A stretch of 64,000 nt of DNA from SFWF01 sp045537915 (lineage in GTDB: Bacteria > Bacillota > Clostridia > Oscillospirales > Acutalibacteraceae), in NCBI GenBank assembly GCA_045537915.1, contig JAZSQK010000035.1:1-64000 (forward strand), in the 5' to 3' direction. The first letter of the stretch is position 1, and each line of letters opens with the position of its first letter. The notes below the pieces were generated by a model. The model saw only the letters and a list, made by a program, of their open reading frames with translations. It was not told the DNA's origin and searched no databases. Shown one piece after another: positions 52,655 through 62,002 of this stretch. Made by a program: the position numbers and the translations under genes.

Positions 52655-53439
52655 GTTATCCTGTACCCCTGTTCCCTGCTCCTAAGGACAGTATTATCGA
52701 CACTCATGCCCACTTTAACGACCCTAAGTTTGACGGTTACAGGGATGAGCTTTTAAGCAACATTTCTTCCCTTGGTGTGTCAAAAATAGTCAACTGCGGC
52801 TGCTCGGATGAAACAAGCCTTGACTGTATTGCTTTGGCGGAGAAATATTCCCATATATATGCGGCGGTCGGCTACCACCCTTGCAGTGTAAATGGGGATA
52901 TAAATATCGAAGCAATCGAAAAAATGCTCTCGCACGAAAAGGTTGTTGCCGTCGGCGAGATTGGTCTTGACTATTATTGGGACAAGACATATGTTGCAGA
53001 GCAAAAGGTTGCCTTCGAGCAGCAATTAGAACTGGCAAAAGGTTATAATATGCCTGTAATCATACACGACCGTGACGCTCATGCAGATACTATGGAAATT
53101 ATCCGAAAATACAAACCCACAGGCGTGTTTCACTGCTTTTCGGGCAGCGTCGAAACCGCCCGTGAGCTTATAAAAATAGGAATGTATATCGGTGTGGGCG
53201 GCGTATTGACCTTTAAAAATTCAAGGCGGCTCAAGGAGGTTGCGGCCGACATTCCGCTTAAATATATCCTTCTTGAAACCGACGCCCCCTACCTTGCTCC
53301 CGAGCCTATGAGAGGAAAGACAAACAACTCATCACTCATTATCTATGTAGCAGAGGCTCTGGCTGAGATAAAGGGTGTTTCGATAGAAACTATTTTAAGC
53401 CAGACAAAAGAAAACTCTGAAAAATTATTTAATTTTTAA
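52651..53439 (+). CDS. TatD-family metal-dependent hydrolase (DNase)
   Basis: A 262-residue TIM-barrel enzyme. IIDTHAHFNDPKFDGY gives the HxH metal site, VGEIGLDYYW the bridging glutamate, VIIHDRDAHADT and GVFHCFSGS the later histidines, and LLETDAPYLAP the final aspartate. Such enzymes act as 3'-5' exonucleases on DNA or RNA. The metG-tatD pair with an ATGA overlap is widespread in Bacillota (yabD in B. subtilis). Confidence 0.95.
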   Translation: MSYPVPLFPAPKDSIIDTHAHFNDPKFDGYRDELLSNISSLGVSKIVNCGCSDETSLDCIALAEKYSHIYAAVGYHPCSVNGDINIEAIEKMLSHEKVVAVGEIGLDYYWDKTYVAEQKVAFEQQLELAKGYNMPVIIHDRDAHADTMEIIRKYKPTGVFHCFSGSVETARELIKIGMYIGVGGVLTFKNSRRLKEVAADIPLKYILLETDAPYLAPEPMRGKTNNSSLIIYVAEALAEIKGVSIETILSQTKENSEKLFNF

Positions 53440-53478
53440 AAACAACGACCAAGATTTTCTTGGTCGTTGTTTGTTTTC
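53440..53478 (+). terminator. Terminator after tatD
   Basis: A 15-bp perfect stem (53440-53454 with 53458-53472), a TTT loop and T residues. Confidence 0.85.
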
Positions 53479-53500
53479 TCAAATAAACTCCTTGTATAAT
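53471..53500 (+). promoter_or_regulatory. Promoter of the Asn/Gln-rich mini-gene
   Basis: TTGTTT (53471-53476), an 18-bp spacer and TATAAT (53495-53500). The -35 box overlaps the tail of the tatD terminator. Confidence 0.6.
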
Positions 53501-53545
53501 ATTTGTTTTTAATGACAAAATAATTTTGAAAGCGGGGTGAATTCC

Positions 53546-53662
53546 ATGGACCAGAACAGAAATCAGAACAACAATCAGAATAAGAACGATCAGAACAAGA
53601 ATAATCAGCAGAATAAAAACAATCAGAAAAACGAAAACAAAAAGAATCAGAATAACGACTAA
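53546..53662 (+). CDS. 38-residue Asn/Gln/Lys-rich mini-protein
   Basis: ATG at 53546 to TAA at 53660. The product starts MDQNRNQNNNQNKNDQ and contains only Met, Asp, Gln, Asn, Arg, Lys and Glu: no hydrophobic residue after Met1. It has a strong GGGGTGA ribosome site 5 nt before the ATG, a promoter and its own terminator, so it looks like a true gene too short for standard callers. It is predicted to be disordered and highly soluble. The function is unknown; comparable Asn/Gln-rich small proteins occur in spore-forming Clostridia, but no spore motif is seen. Confidence 0.75.
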   Translation: MDQNRNQNNNQNKNDQNKNNQQNKNNQKNENKKNQNND

Positions 53663-53676
53663 TTCTTACGATTTTA

Positions 53677-53709
53677 AAAGGCTCGAAGATAACTTCGAGC
53701 CTTTAATTT
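53677..53709 (+). terminator. Terminator of the mini-gene
   Basis: A 12-bp stem (53677-53688 with 53693-53704), ATAA loop, then T-rich sequence. Confidence 0.85.
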
Positions 53710-53734
53710 GTTCGTGTTTGCTTAAGTATAAAGG

Positions 53735-53756
53735 GTGTAGTCTGATTAGACTACAC
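53735..53756. terminator. Hairpin downstream of the amidase gene
   Basis: A perfect 9-bp stem, GTGTAGTCT with AGACTACAC, around GATT. Read on the minus strand it lies 77 nt after the amidase stop, followed by CCCTTT only, so it is a weak terminator candidate. Confidence 0.4.
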
Positions 53757-53832
53757 GCAAATTTTTTGCTGGACTTACATCTATCTCTAACAATATTCTA
53801 TCACATTTTAAAAATTTTTTCAAACGAAAATT

Positions 53833-55779
53833 TTACTGAATTGACTTAAAATATGCAAAAATACCGTCAACGAAGGCGTCTGCGCATTTGTCATTAAAGC
53901 CGTCGTCAATCATCTGATTATATTCCTCATAGTTGCTTATGAATCCGTTTTCGGTAAGAACTACGGGGCAGTGGGTATTTCTGCAAAGATAGAAATAGTG
54001 CGATTTCACACCGCTCCATCTTGTTGTGTTGTATAGCGCCTTTTGCTCGGTGGTCTCGTAGATATATTTGGCTGCAGCTGCGGAAAAAGCGTTGAAATGA
54101 TATGAATTAAATCCTCGAGGATAGGTAGCCCCGTTTGAGTTTCTGTGTATCGCCAAAACAAAATCGGGCTTTATATCCCTGACCTTATTCATACGCTCGA
54201 GTACCGAAACGGTAGAGTTGTCGGTTCTTGTCATATAAACGGTTGCACCAAAGCTCTCAAGTTTTGTTTTGAGCTTGGTTGCCAGGGTTAGATTTAAAGC
54301 GGCCTCGGTTTTTGGGCCGTATGATGGCGACACGGCTCCCGGGTCTGCGCCGCCGTGTCCTGCGTCAATAAGAATAACTGCACCTTCCAGAGAATATCCG
54401 TATTGATTATCCGTCCTATTTAGAATTACAGGATTAAGGAAGCTGAAAACAAGTTGTCCTTCATTGTTATACTCAGCAGACCATCCGTAAAACTTACCCT
54501 TATTTTTAAGGTAAAGCCTGAGGGTATAGTCAACCTCATTCTCTATTATCTCATATGAAGAAAATATCCTGTTTGTGCTTAGGTCTATCTCTCCCGTAAA
54601 CTGCGCCGCATAACAGAAGGTTATATCTATATAGGAATATGTTGCAGAGCTTATTGTAAAATCGGTGTTTCCGTTATAGCTCTGGGGCAACAAGTCAAAG
54701 AGAAAGGGGGCCTTCCAATCCACATCAAGGGTTAAAACCGAATGTCTTCCTTCAGAGGAAAAGTCGGCTATACCGACACTGTTTGTGTCGGGCAGACTTC
54801 CCTTGTAAACCTTAAGGTTTTCGCCCGTATTGTTTGTCCGCATATAAAGGCGTTTGCCGTATCGCAGGGTTCTGACTTTGTTAGAGCCCAATTCTATTTC
54901 GTCCGAGCAATAATCAACCGTTCCTTTTGGCAGATAGTTGTTTGTCGGACGGGAAATATCCTTGCTATCCGAAACGCTTAAGGTTTCTGCGCTTCGGCAT
55001 ATTACCTCGGCAACATTTGTTTTTCCGACATTTTTGTAGTCGGCGCCGCTCGGCATTACATAGCCCTTATCGTCATATGTAATGGTTCGGCGGATTGTTA
55101 CGCTTGAACCGTTTACCGTTTCCTTGCCCTCCGAGGAGGTCGCTTCGAAAACGATTTTTCCTAAATCCACGTTTCTGTAATAATTTACAGGCATTGTGAG
55201 GGTTGCGAGGAAATATGAATATTCCCCGTCCGACGATCCGCTTTGCTCAGAAAGGGTTACTGTTGTTCCGTTAAGTCGAGCCGACACACTGCTTCCGGTA
55301 AGAGCTCTTACCTTTACCGTAAGCTTTGAATTGCCGTCTAATGTTAGGCTGTCGGTAGGCATAACCTCTGTAATTACCTTTTTCTTGCGAACTACCGTAT
55401 ATCTCTTTTCTGTATTTTGGGTAACGGTTATTACATTTTCTCCCATAACGAGACTTATGGTATGCGAAAAACTTCCGTCTTCTCCCATTTCAACCTCTTC
55501 CCCGTTTATATAAAGAGGAATTGCAGTGTCGCCGCTTCCTGTTACCGTTATTGATTCTGTAAAGACCGTTATATTATCAGTAGGATATGTAACCTCAAGA
55601 GGAACTGTTAGGTCTTGCGAAGAGTCGGATTGGGGAGTACTGCTTGTCTGATCGGGGTATGAGCTAAAACTGCCGACAGGTCTATATTCCTCAGGCAAAA
55701 AAAGCCACAAAAGCACCGCCGTTGCAATAAGTACAACAGCTACAGATGAAAGAATTATAATTAAAACATTTTTGCTCAT
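53833..55779 (-). CDS. N-acetylmuramoyl-L-alanine amidase (Amidase_3), membrane-anchored
   Basis: A 648-residue cell-wall hydrolase. An N-terminal anchor (about 5-28) leads into a Ser/Asp/Thr-rich linker and two or three beta-rich Ig-like modules (about 58-230), then a catalytic domain (about 465-648). The zinc ligands are in VILIDAGHGGADPG, the Glu of KTEAALN and FVLAIHRNSN; the catalytic Glu is in PVVLTENGF. It cuts the amide between MurNAc and the stem peptide, usually during cell separation. It may be transcribed with mfd and prsA-like genes, but a terminator stands between. Confidence 0.9.
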   Translation of the reverse strand: MSKNVLIIILSSVAVVLIATAVLLWLFLPEEYRPVGSFSSYPDQTSSTPQSDSSQDLTVPLEVTYPTDNITVFTESITVTGSGDTAIPLYINGEEVEMGEDGSFSHTISLVMGENVITVTQNTEKRYTVVRKKKVITEVMPTDSLTLDGNSKLTVKVRALTGSSVSARLNGTTVTLSEQSGSSDGEYSYFLATLTMPVNYYRNVDLGKIVFEATSSEGKETVNGSSVTIRRTITYDDKGYVMPSGADYKNVGKTNVAEVICRSAETLSVSDSKDISRPTNNYLPKGTVDYCSDEIELGSNKVRTLRYGKRLYMRTNNTGENLKVYKGSLPDTNSVGIADFSSEGRHSVLTLDVDWKAPFLFDLLPQSYNGNTDFTISSATYSYIDITFCYAAQFTGEIDLSTNRIFSSYEIIENEVDYTLRLYLKNKGKFYGWSAEYNNEGQLVFSFLNPVILNRTDNQYGYSLEGAVILIDAGHGGADPGAVSPSYGPKTEAALNLTLATKLKTKLESFGATVYMTRTDNSTVSVLERMNKVRDIKPDFVLAIHRNSNGATYPRGFNSYHFNAFSAAAAKYIYETTEQKALYNTTRWSGVKSHYFYLCRNTHCPVVLTENGFISNYEEYNQMIDDGFNDKCADAFVDGIFAYFKSIQ

Positions 55780-55817
55780 TTAACCAAGACTTCCTTTTAA
55801 TAAGCTATACGCTTTAT

Positions 55818-55848
55818 TAAAACAACGGGATCCCGAAAGATCCCGCTT
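55818..55848 (-). terminator. Terminator after the PrsA-like gene
   Basis: CGGGATC (55826-55832) pairs with GATCCCG (55839-55845); on the minus strand it is followed by T-rich sequence. Confidence 0.65.
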
Positions 55849-55858
55849 TAAGTGATTT

Positions 55859-56935
55859 TTAATATCCGTAGTATATGTTCTTAACCTTAAACTGACCGAT
55901 AGCGAACCTGCTTACAGTGTATTCAAGTTCATTGACCTTTTCCTCAACGGCGTTTTCGAACTCTTCGCCACGGGCTAAATACAACAGGTCGGAGGCAAGA
56001 TATTCATCTCTATAATAACTGTCTGAATTTATATCCTTTTTAACAACCAGATAAACTACCTTTTTCTCTGTGTCCGAAATAATTTTCATCTCGCCCAAAG
56101 CCATTGCCTTAATAGTTTCAAAATGAGAGGTTTCGGCATCTGTCTTATCCGAGCCGACGATAGAAATATACTCGTCCTTGGGAGCAGGTGTATCAGAATC
56201 GGTTTCTTCCTCTTCTTCCTCACTGTCCTTTATTTCATTATATTCCTTATAAATGGTCTCAAAGCTCTCGCCGTTTTCAAGGCGTTTTTTGTAGCCCTCC
56301 ATCTTGCTAACATAGTCCTCTACCTTGGGACTGGTTTCAGATGAATAATCCTTGGCCAAAGCGTAGACAGCCATATAATTCTCATCCATCAGCTTTTGAA
56401 GCTCGTCATCGCCGACCGCCTTTTCTCCTTCTTTTCCGTAAAGAGATTTAAAATAGTTGTCAGCCAGATAATCAAGCTTGATTGCCTCAAGATAGGTTTC
56501 ATAGCTTACACCATTGGCGGGCAGAATTGCAGAATAGCCGTACTGTTGCCAGTAATACTGCGCCTGATAAACTGCATTAGCAGTATTCTCATCAGAAAGG
56601 GTAATGTTGTTTTCCTTGCAGATATTTCTGTATACAATAGCACGAGCGCAGTTTTTTATTGCCTCATCAACAACATAATCCGAATACTTTTTGCCGTCAA
56701 TTGTCTGCTTAAGATAATCAAAGCCCTCTGCCGAAGTATCATAATTTTCTGTGTCCTCACTTATAAGATTCTTAGCGGCAGTATCGGCTAAGATAAGATA
56801 GTATGAGTACATAGCCGAGGTTATGGTATCCTCTCCCGAAGAGATGGCAACCTCTCCCTGCTTATGACAAGCAGTAAATGAAAAGGCCATAGCAATAATA
56901 AGTAATACGGCAACAATGCCCTTTAGGTTTTTCAT
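55859..56935 (-). CDS. PrsA/SurA-like foldase lipoprotein
   Basis: A 358-residue exported lipoprotein. The signal peptide ends in a lipobox with Cys23 (FSFTAC). The N-terminal helical part resembles the SurA/trigger-factor N-domain; a long acidic loop (SEEEEEETDSDTP, about 238-250) interrupts the segment where a parvulin PPIase domain is expected. SHFETIKAMALGEMKIISD follows a parvulin-like pattern, but the domain seems degenerate. It probably helps exported proteins fold. It follows mfd, as in many Clostridia. Confidence 0.8.
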   Translation of the reverse strand: MKNLKGIVAVLLIIAMAFSFTACHKQGEVAISSGEDTITSAMYSYYLILADTAAKNLISEDTENYDTSAEGFDYLKQTIDGKKYSDYVVDEAIKNCARAIVYRNICKENNITLSDENTANAVYQAQYYWQQYGYSAILPANGVSYETYLEAIKLDYLADNYFKSLYGKEGEKAVGDDELQKLMDENYMAVYALAKDYSSETSPKVEDYVSKMEGYKKRLENGESFETIYKEYNEIKDSEEEEEETDSDTPAPKDEYISIVGSDKTDAETSHFETIKAMALGEMKIISDTEKKVVYLVVKKDINSDSYYRDEYLASDLLYLARGEEFENAVEEKVNELEYTVSRFAIGQFKVKNIYYGY

Positions 56936-57018
56936 CAGTTATCCTCCGTAGCGATATAAATACATTTTAATTATTATAATATAGAACGCTGAAAATGTCC
57001 ACAGTAAAATTGTAAATT

Positions 57019-60000
57019 CTACAGTATTCCCGCAATTTCCCTTACAGCCTCGGCTGCCGTCTGTCCCTTTTTCAGTTTTACGGCATAATAGGGCTTCTCA
57101 GAAACCTTCAGAGCCACCCTTCCCTCAAGACTGTCGCAAAGCTTGTTCACTTGTTCTTCTTTAATCTCATTTATTTTAAGATTAAGGGTGTCTCCGGTCT
57201 GGGTTATCTCGTAAATTCCGTTTGCCTGTGCCCTGCTTCTGAAAAGGGCTACATCTATAAGTCCCATTACCGATTTTGGCGGTTCTCCGAAACGGTCGCA
57301 AAGCTCATCAATAACATCCTGGGCGTCCTCATTTGTTTTAATCTCGGCTATTCTCTTATATATTCCGAGTCTGGCAGGTAGACTTTCTATATAATTTTCG
57401 GGTATATGCGCCGAAATGTTAAGATCAACCAGACACTCGGCTTCGGGCTCGGTCTTGATTCCCTTTTCCTCTCCCATAGCCTCACTCAGCAGTTTAAGGT
57501 ACATATCGTATCCCACCGCCTCCATGTTTCCGTGCTGTTCTCCTCCTAAAATGCTTCCCGCTCCCCTTATCTCAAGGTCACGCATTGCAATCTTAAAGCC
57601 CGAGCCAAACTCGGTGTATTCCCTTATAGCCTCAAGCCTTTTTGTAGCAACCTCACTGAGTCCTCTGCCCTGTCTGAAGCAAAAATATGCATAGGCTCTT
57701 CTCGGCGATCTTCCCACTCGACCTCTTAACTGGTGGAGCTGAGAAAGTCCGAAACGGTCGGCATCCTCTATTATAAGGGTGTTGGCATTGGGAACATCAA
57801 CCCCCGTTTCTATTATGGTGGTGCAGACAAGCAGATCTATCTCATGCTCTGTCAGTTTGCGCCATACCTCAGACAGCTCTTCCTCGCTCATTTTTCCGTG
57901 AGCAACGGCAATTCTGCAGTCTTCAAGCTGTTCTTTGAGCCGAAGCGCCACTCGGTCTATGGTTTCTACCCGATTGTGAATATAATATACCTGACCGCCT
58001 CGGCGCAGTTCCTTTCTTATAGCCTCTATAAGAAGTCCGTTGTTATGCTCCATAACATAGGTCTGGACAGGATGACGGTCGGAGGGCGCCTCATCTATCG
58101 ATGAAAGATCCCTGAGCCCCGACATAGCCATATTAAGAGTTCTCGGTATGGGTGTCGCCGAGAGGGTAAGCACATCGACTGCGGGATATGCCTCCTTAAG
58201 CTTCTCCTTTTGCGCTACGCCGAACCTCTGCTCCTCGTCTATTATAACCAGTCCGAGATCCTTGAACACAACATCCTTTGAAATAAGGCGGTGGGTGCCG
58301 ACTACAAGATCCACATTGCCCCGCTTTAACCCTAAAACAGTCTTTTGTTGCTCCTTGGGACTGACAAATCTTGATAGCATTTTTACCGTAACAGGCATAT
58401 CGCCAAAGCGTTTAATAATGGTATTATAGTGCTGCCAGGCAAGTATGGTGGTCGGTACCAAAACGGCGCACTGTTTACCCTCGCTTATGCACTTGAAGGC
58501 GGCACGAAGGGCAACCTCGGTCTTCCCGAAGCCGACATCTCCGCAGAGCAGACGGTCCATGGGAACCGGTCTTTCCATATCATCCTTTATTTCATTGACA
58601 CAGCGTAGCTGATCCTCGGTTTCCTCATACTCAAACCGCCTTTCAAAGTCGCTTTGAAGGTCGGTATCGGCAGAAAAGGCATGCCCCTTTACCGACATTC
58701 TTTTTGCATAAAGCTCGGTAAGCTGCTTTGCCATATCCCGAACGGCGGCACGAACCCTTTTTCGTGTTTTTTGCCACTCCTGACCGCCCAGACGGTTAAG
58801 CCTTATATTTCCCTCTTCGGCTGCGCCTATATACTTTGAAACAAGGTCCAGCTGGGTTACGGGAACATAAAGAATATCTCCCTTGGCATATTTAATCTTT
58901 ATATAATCCTTGGTTACAGGGCCACTTGTTATTCGGTTTATTCCCTCAAAAACGCCAATGCCGTGAGATGCGTGTACAACATAATCCCCGTATCTTAATT
59001 CATCAAGTGAGCTGACTGCGTTTTTAGCCCTTTTCTTTTTATAACTCTTTTGCTCCCCATATATCTTTTTATGTGTAATAAAGGCAAACTTAAGCTCGGG
59101 TATCTCAAAACCGGAAGAAAGTCCTCCGCCTGTTACGACCACGCCTTTTGTGGGAAGTCCTTTTATCCTTTCAAGATAAAGAGCGCTTATACCCGTGTTA
59201 TTCAGGTCCTCGCTCAAAAGCTTTGCCGCCTTTTCGCTTCCCGCAGCAATTACCACAAGACCGCCTATAGAAAGCATATACCCTATATCCTCTTTAAGCA
59301 CCGAAATATCTCCGCCCCATGCAGAGTTGCGCTTGAAATCAAAAACTACCGTGTCTTTAAGTCCAAAGGGCAGGGTTGAGGGTAAAAAGCTGTCGAGCAA
59401 AATTCCCTTTGAGCAGACATCTGTCATTTCCTGCTCATCAAGATAAAACTTGGCAATCTGTTTCTGGAGGCACCCGTCCTCTAAAAAGAGTTTGATGTCC
59501 TCGTTTTGCTGTGAAGTGAGATTTTTTATCCTTTCCCTTACCGAGCTAAATTCATAGGTTATGATGAGAGGCTCATCAAAATAATCAAAAACGGTTGATG
59601 CACCGTAAATTAGACTTATATATCGGTCAAGTCCGATTTTTACACCTGCGCCGAGCGCCTCAATATCCCGCTCGACCGAGGCCCTTTGATTTTCGGTAAA
59701 GCCCTTTGAATTTTTAAGATATTCCTTTAAAATTTCGACCAGTTTATCATTCTCGCAAAGCACCTCACCTGCGGGTGCGATAACAATGCTGTCGACCTTC
59801 TGGACTCGGCGTTGGGAATCGGCCTCAAAATAAGATATGGTATCAATCTCATCTCCCCAGAAATCAATTCTGCAGGGCATTTCGCTGTTTATTGCAAAGA
59901 GGTCTAGAATTCCGCCCCTTACCGCAAACTGTCCGACACCGTCTACTAACTCTACTCTCACATAACCTGCCCTTACAAGCCTGTCGCAAAGCTCAGCCAA

Positions 60001-60441
60001 ATTAACACTCTCGCCCTCGCTTAAAGCAAAGGTGTTTTCCTTTAAAACCTCGGGCAAAACGGTATACTGCGCCGCCGCCTCCAAGGATAAACAGAGCAGA
60101 TCAAAAGCCCCATCCAGAATCTTGGATAGGGTGTCTATTCTCTTATATTCATACTCCTTCGACTGCCCGACAAACCCAGCCACAGCAAAATCTCTCGAGG
60201 GCAAAAGCCCGGCCTTTACGCCAAGGGCTTTAAGGTCCTCGCATACAATCGTTGCGGACCCCTCATCGGGCGTGATGAGTATGATTTTTCGTTCTGTTTC
60301 CTTTAAAAGCGCCGATGTCAAAAGGGTTTTGTGAATATCGGAAAGTCCTGATGCCTCTATCGGCAGACTTCCTTTCTCGATATTCTTAAGCACCTGTTTA
60401 AAGCCGCTGCTTTTAAGGATGACGGAATTAAGAAAATTCAA
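57019..60441 (-). CDS. mfd: Transcription-repair coupling factor
   Basis: A 1140-residue protein that removes stalled RNA polymerase at lesions and recruits UvrA. UvrB-homology region at the N-terminus (VRGGILDLF, PCRIDFWGDEIDTI), the RNA-polymerase-interacting domain near 480-550 (DYVVHASHGIGVFEGI), and the RecG-like motor: GDVGFGKTEVA, IDEEQRFGV, LSATPIPRT and LHQLRGRVGRS. The C-terminal TRCF domain closes it. The start codon is TTG, 14 nt after pth. Confidence 0.97.
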   Translation of the reverse strand: MNFLNSVILKSSGFKQVLKNIEKGSLPIEASGLSDIHKTLLTSALLKETERKIILITPDEGSATIVCEDLKALGVKAGLLPSRDFAVAGFVGQSKEYEYKRIDTLSKILDGAFDLLCLSLEAAAQYTVLPEVLKENTFALSEGESVNLAELCDRLVRAGYVRVELVDGVGQFAVRGGILDLFAINSEMPCRIDFWGDEIDTISYFEADSQRRVQKVDSIVIAPAGEVLCENDKLVEILKEYLKNSKGFTENQRASVERDIEALGAGVKIGLDRYISLIYGASTVFDYFDEPLIITYEFSSVRERIKNLTSQQNEDIKLFLEDGCLQKQIAKFYLDEQEMTDVCSKGILLDSFLPSTLPFGLKDTVVFDFKRNSAWGGDISVLKEDIGYMLSIGGLVVIAAGSEKAAKLLSEDLNNTGISALYLERIKGLPTKGVVVTGGGLSSGFEIPELKFAFITHKKIYGEQKSYKKKRAKNAVSSLDELRYGDYVVHASHGIGVFEGINRITSGPVTKDYIKIKYAKGDILYVPVTQLDLVSKYIGAAEEGNIRLNRLGGQEWQKTRKRVRAAVRDMAKQLTELYAKRMSVKGHAFSADTDLQSDFERRFEYEETEDQLRCVNEIKDDMERPVPMDRLLCGDVGFGKTEVALRAAFKCISEGKQCAVLVPTTILAWQHYNTIIKRFGDMPVTVKMLSRFVSPKEQQKTVLGLKRGNVDLVVGTHRLISKDVVFKDLGLVIIDEEQRFGVAQKEKLKEAYPAVDVLTLSATPIPRTLNMAMSGLRDLSSIDEAPSDRHPVQTYVMEHNNGLLIEAIRKELRRGGQVYYIHNRVETIDRVALRLKEQLEDCRIAVAHGKMSEEELSEVWRKLTEHEIDLLVCTTIIETGVDVPNANTLIIEDADRFGLSQLHQLRGRVGRSPRRAYAYFCFRQGRGLSEVATKRLEAIREYTEFGSGFKIAMRDLEIRGAGSILGGEQHGNMEAVGYDMYLKLLSEAMGEEKGIKTEPEAECLVDLNISAHIPENYIESLPARLGIYKRIAEIKTNEDAQDVIDELCDRFGEPPKSVMGLIDVALFRSRAQANGIYEITQTGDTLNLKINEIKEEQVNKLCDSLEGRVALKVSEKPYYAVKLKKGQTAAEAVREIAGIL

Positions 60442-60454
60442 AGCTCTTCACCGT

Positions 60455-61057
60455 CTATTTAGAATATTTGTTCATAGCGCTGTCGACTCCCTTTAAAAGC
60501 AGTTCATCTACCGCCTTTACGGTGTTTTTAAGCGCCTTTTCAACATCCTCGCTCTGCTCGGCGGGAAATCTTCCGAGCACCCAGTCCTTAAGGTCGTAAT
60601 CGGGATGGGGCTTTGCTCCGACTCCGATTTTTATTCTCATGAATTCATCAGAATTAAGGTGGGCTATTATATCCTTTATTCCGTTATGTCCACCCGCACT
60701 TCCCTTGCGTCTTATGCGTATTGTACCGACATCGAGGGAAATATCGTCAAACATTACAAGTACACGCTCGGCAGGTATTTTATAGAATCTGCAAAGCTCT
60801 GCCACAGCCTCTCCGGAATTATTCATATATGTCTGGGGCTTTGCAAGAAGAACCCGTTTCGAGTTTTCCCTATACTCTCCTGTGAGCGCCTTATTCTTCA
60901 TTTTATCACAATTTATCCCGTGCTTTTCACAAAAGGCATCGAGGGCCCGAAAGCCTACGTTATGACGGGTGTTCTCATATTCTGCGCCCGGATTTCCCAG
61001 ACCGATAAGAAAAAGATCGTATTGGCATTTGCCCTGACCTTTTTTAAAACCGAACAA
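60455..61057 (-). CDS. pth: Aminoacyl-tRNA hydrolase (peptidyl-tRNA hydrolase)
   Basis: A 200-residue enzyme that releases tRNA from peptidyl-tRNA dropped by ribosomes. LIGLGNPGAEYENTRHNVGF holds the catalytic histidine, followed by PQTYMNNSGEAV, VMFDDISLDVG and GGHNGIKDII. It has an unusual ten-residue basic N-terminal extension. The start codon is TTG at 61057, 10 nt after AGGAG. First gene of the pth-mfd-PrsA operon. Confidence 0.96.
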   Translation of the reverse strand: MFGFKKGQGKCQYDLFLIGLGNPGAEYENTRHNVGFRALDAFCEKHGINCDKMKNKALTGEYRENSKRVLLAKPQTYMNNSGEAVAELCRFYKIPAERVLVMFDDISLDVGTIRIRRKGSAGGHNGIKDIIAHLNSDEFMRIKIGVGAKPHPDYDLKDWVLGRFPAEQSEDVEKALKNTVKAVDELLLKGVDSAMNKYSK

Positions 61058-61087
61058 ATCTTTTCAACTCCTATATTTGTTAAGCCC

Positions 61088-61116
61088 ATTATATTCGTTT
61101 TTTCTTCTTCTGTCAA
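61088..61116 (-). promoter_or_regulatory. Perfect consensus sigma-A promoter of pth-mfd
   Basis: On the minus strand, exact TTGACA (61111-61116), 17-bp spacer and exact TATAAT (61088-61093). Confidence 0.9.
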
Positions 61117-61124
61117 TCTCATCA

Positions 61125-61153
61125 TTGAAAACGAAAGGTTTATATAGTATAAT
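61125..61153 (+). promoter_or_regulatory. Consensus promoter of the ymdB-fakA operon
   Basis: TTGAAA (61125-61130), 17-bp spacer and TATAAT (61148-61153). Back to back with the pth promoter, -35 boxes 8 bp apart. Confidence 0.85.
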
Positions 61154-61186
61154 AAATATGTATATGTTTAATTCGGCGGTGGAATG

Positions 61187-61966
61187 ATGAAAATACTGGC
61201 TATAGGAGATGTCTGCGGAGGTATTGGCTGTGAAAAGCTTCAAAGCTCTCTGCCAAAGCTTAAAAAAGAACTCGGTATCGATTTTACGGTCGTTAACGGA
61301 GAAAATGCCGCAGATTCAAACGGAATTTCCCCCGCCACCGCAAACCTGATACTCGGCTGTGGGGCAGACTGTGTTACAGGCGGTAATCACACCCTTCACA
61401 GAAAAGACAGTCACGAGCTGCTCGATCACAATGACAGGATTCTGCGGCCGGATAATTTCGACAAGGCAGAATATGGCTCAGGTTACTGTCTTGTTGATAT
61501 GGGCTACTGTCTTGTGGCGGTCATAAACCTTTCGGGAATAGTTTATCTTGAAAAATGCGAGGCATCTAATCCTTTTTTAGCCGCCGACCGACTTGTAGAA
61601 AGGGCAAAAGCCGACGGCGCTTCGGTAATCATAGTTGATCTTCACGCCGAGGCTACAAGCGAAAAGAGGGCTATGGGCTTTTATCTTGACGGTAAGGTGT
61701 CGGCAGTTTTCGGAACCCACACCCACGTGCAGACAAGCGATGCCCAGATACTTCCCCACGGCACCGCCTATATTACCGATTTGGGAATGACCGGACCGAA
61801 ACAAAGCGTTCTCGGTGTTGAGCCCCAAATTATCATCGACCGTTTTCGCAACGGGGCGACAGGCCGCTTTTGTCTTGCCGAGGGCGAATGTGTAATGGAA
61901 GGCGCTGTAATTACAGTAGACCGAAAAACCGGTCTTGCAACCGATATTACGGCTATAAGAATTTAA
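61187..61966 (+). CDS. YmdB-family metallophosphoesterase
   Basis: A 259-residue calcineurin-like enzyme. KILAIGDVCGGIGCEKL, NGENAADSNGIS, TGGNHTLHRKD and FGTHTHVQTSD supply the two-metal site. In B. subtilis YmdB hydrolyses cyclic nucleotides and is needed for biofilm and nanotube formation. The ATG at 61187 is given; an adjacent in-frame ATG at 61184 sits against the GGTGG ribosome site. First gene of a four-gene plus-strand unit. Confidence 0.93.
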   Translation: MKILAIGDVCGGIGCEKLQSSLPKLKKELGIDFTVVNGENAADSNGISPATANLILGCGADCVTGGNHTLHRKDSHELLDHNDRILRPDNFDKAEYGSGYCLVDMGYCLVAVINLSGIVYLEKCEASNPFLAADRLVERAKADGASVIIVDLHAEATSEKRAMGFYLDGKVSAVFGTHTHVQTSDAQILPHGTAYITDLGMTGPKQSVLGVEPQIIIDRFRNGATGRFCLAEGECVMEGAVITVDRKTGLATDITAIRI

Positions 61967-62002
61967 TTTGCAATAGTACAGCATAATGAAAGGAGTTTTG
62001 GT

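Noticed and set aside
57416..57694. Plus-strand ORFs inside mfd, dnaE and other long minus-strand genes
   Set aside because: No ribosome sites and no protein-like conservation patterns; they are antisense shadows.
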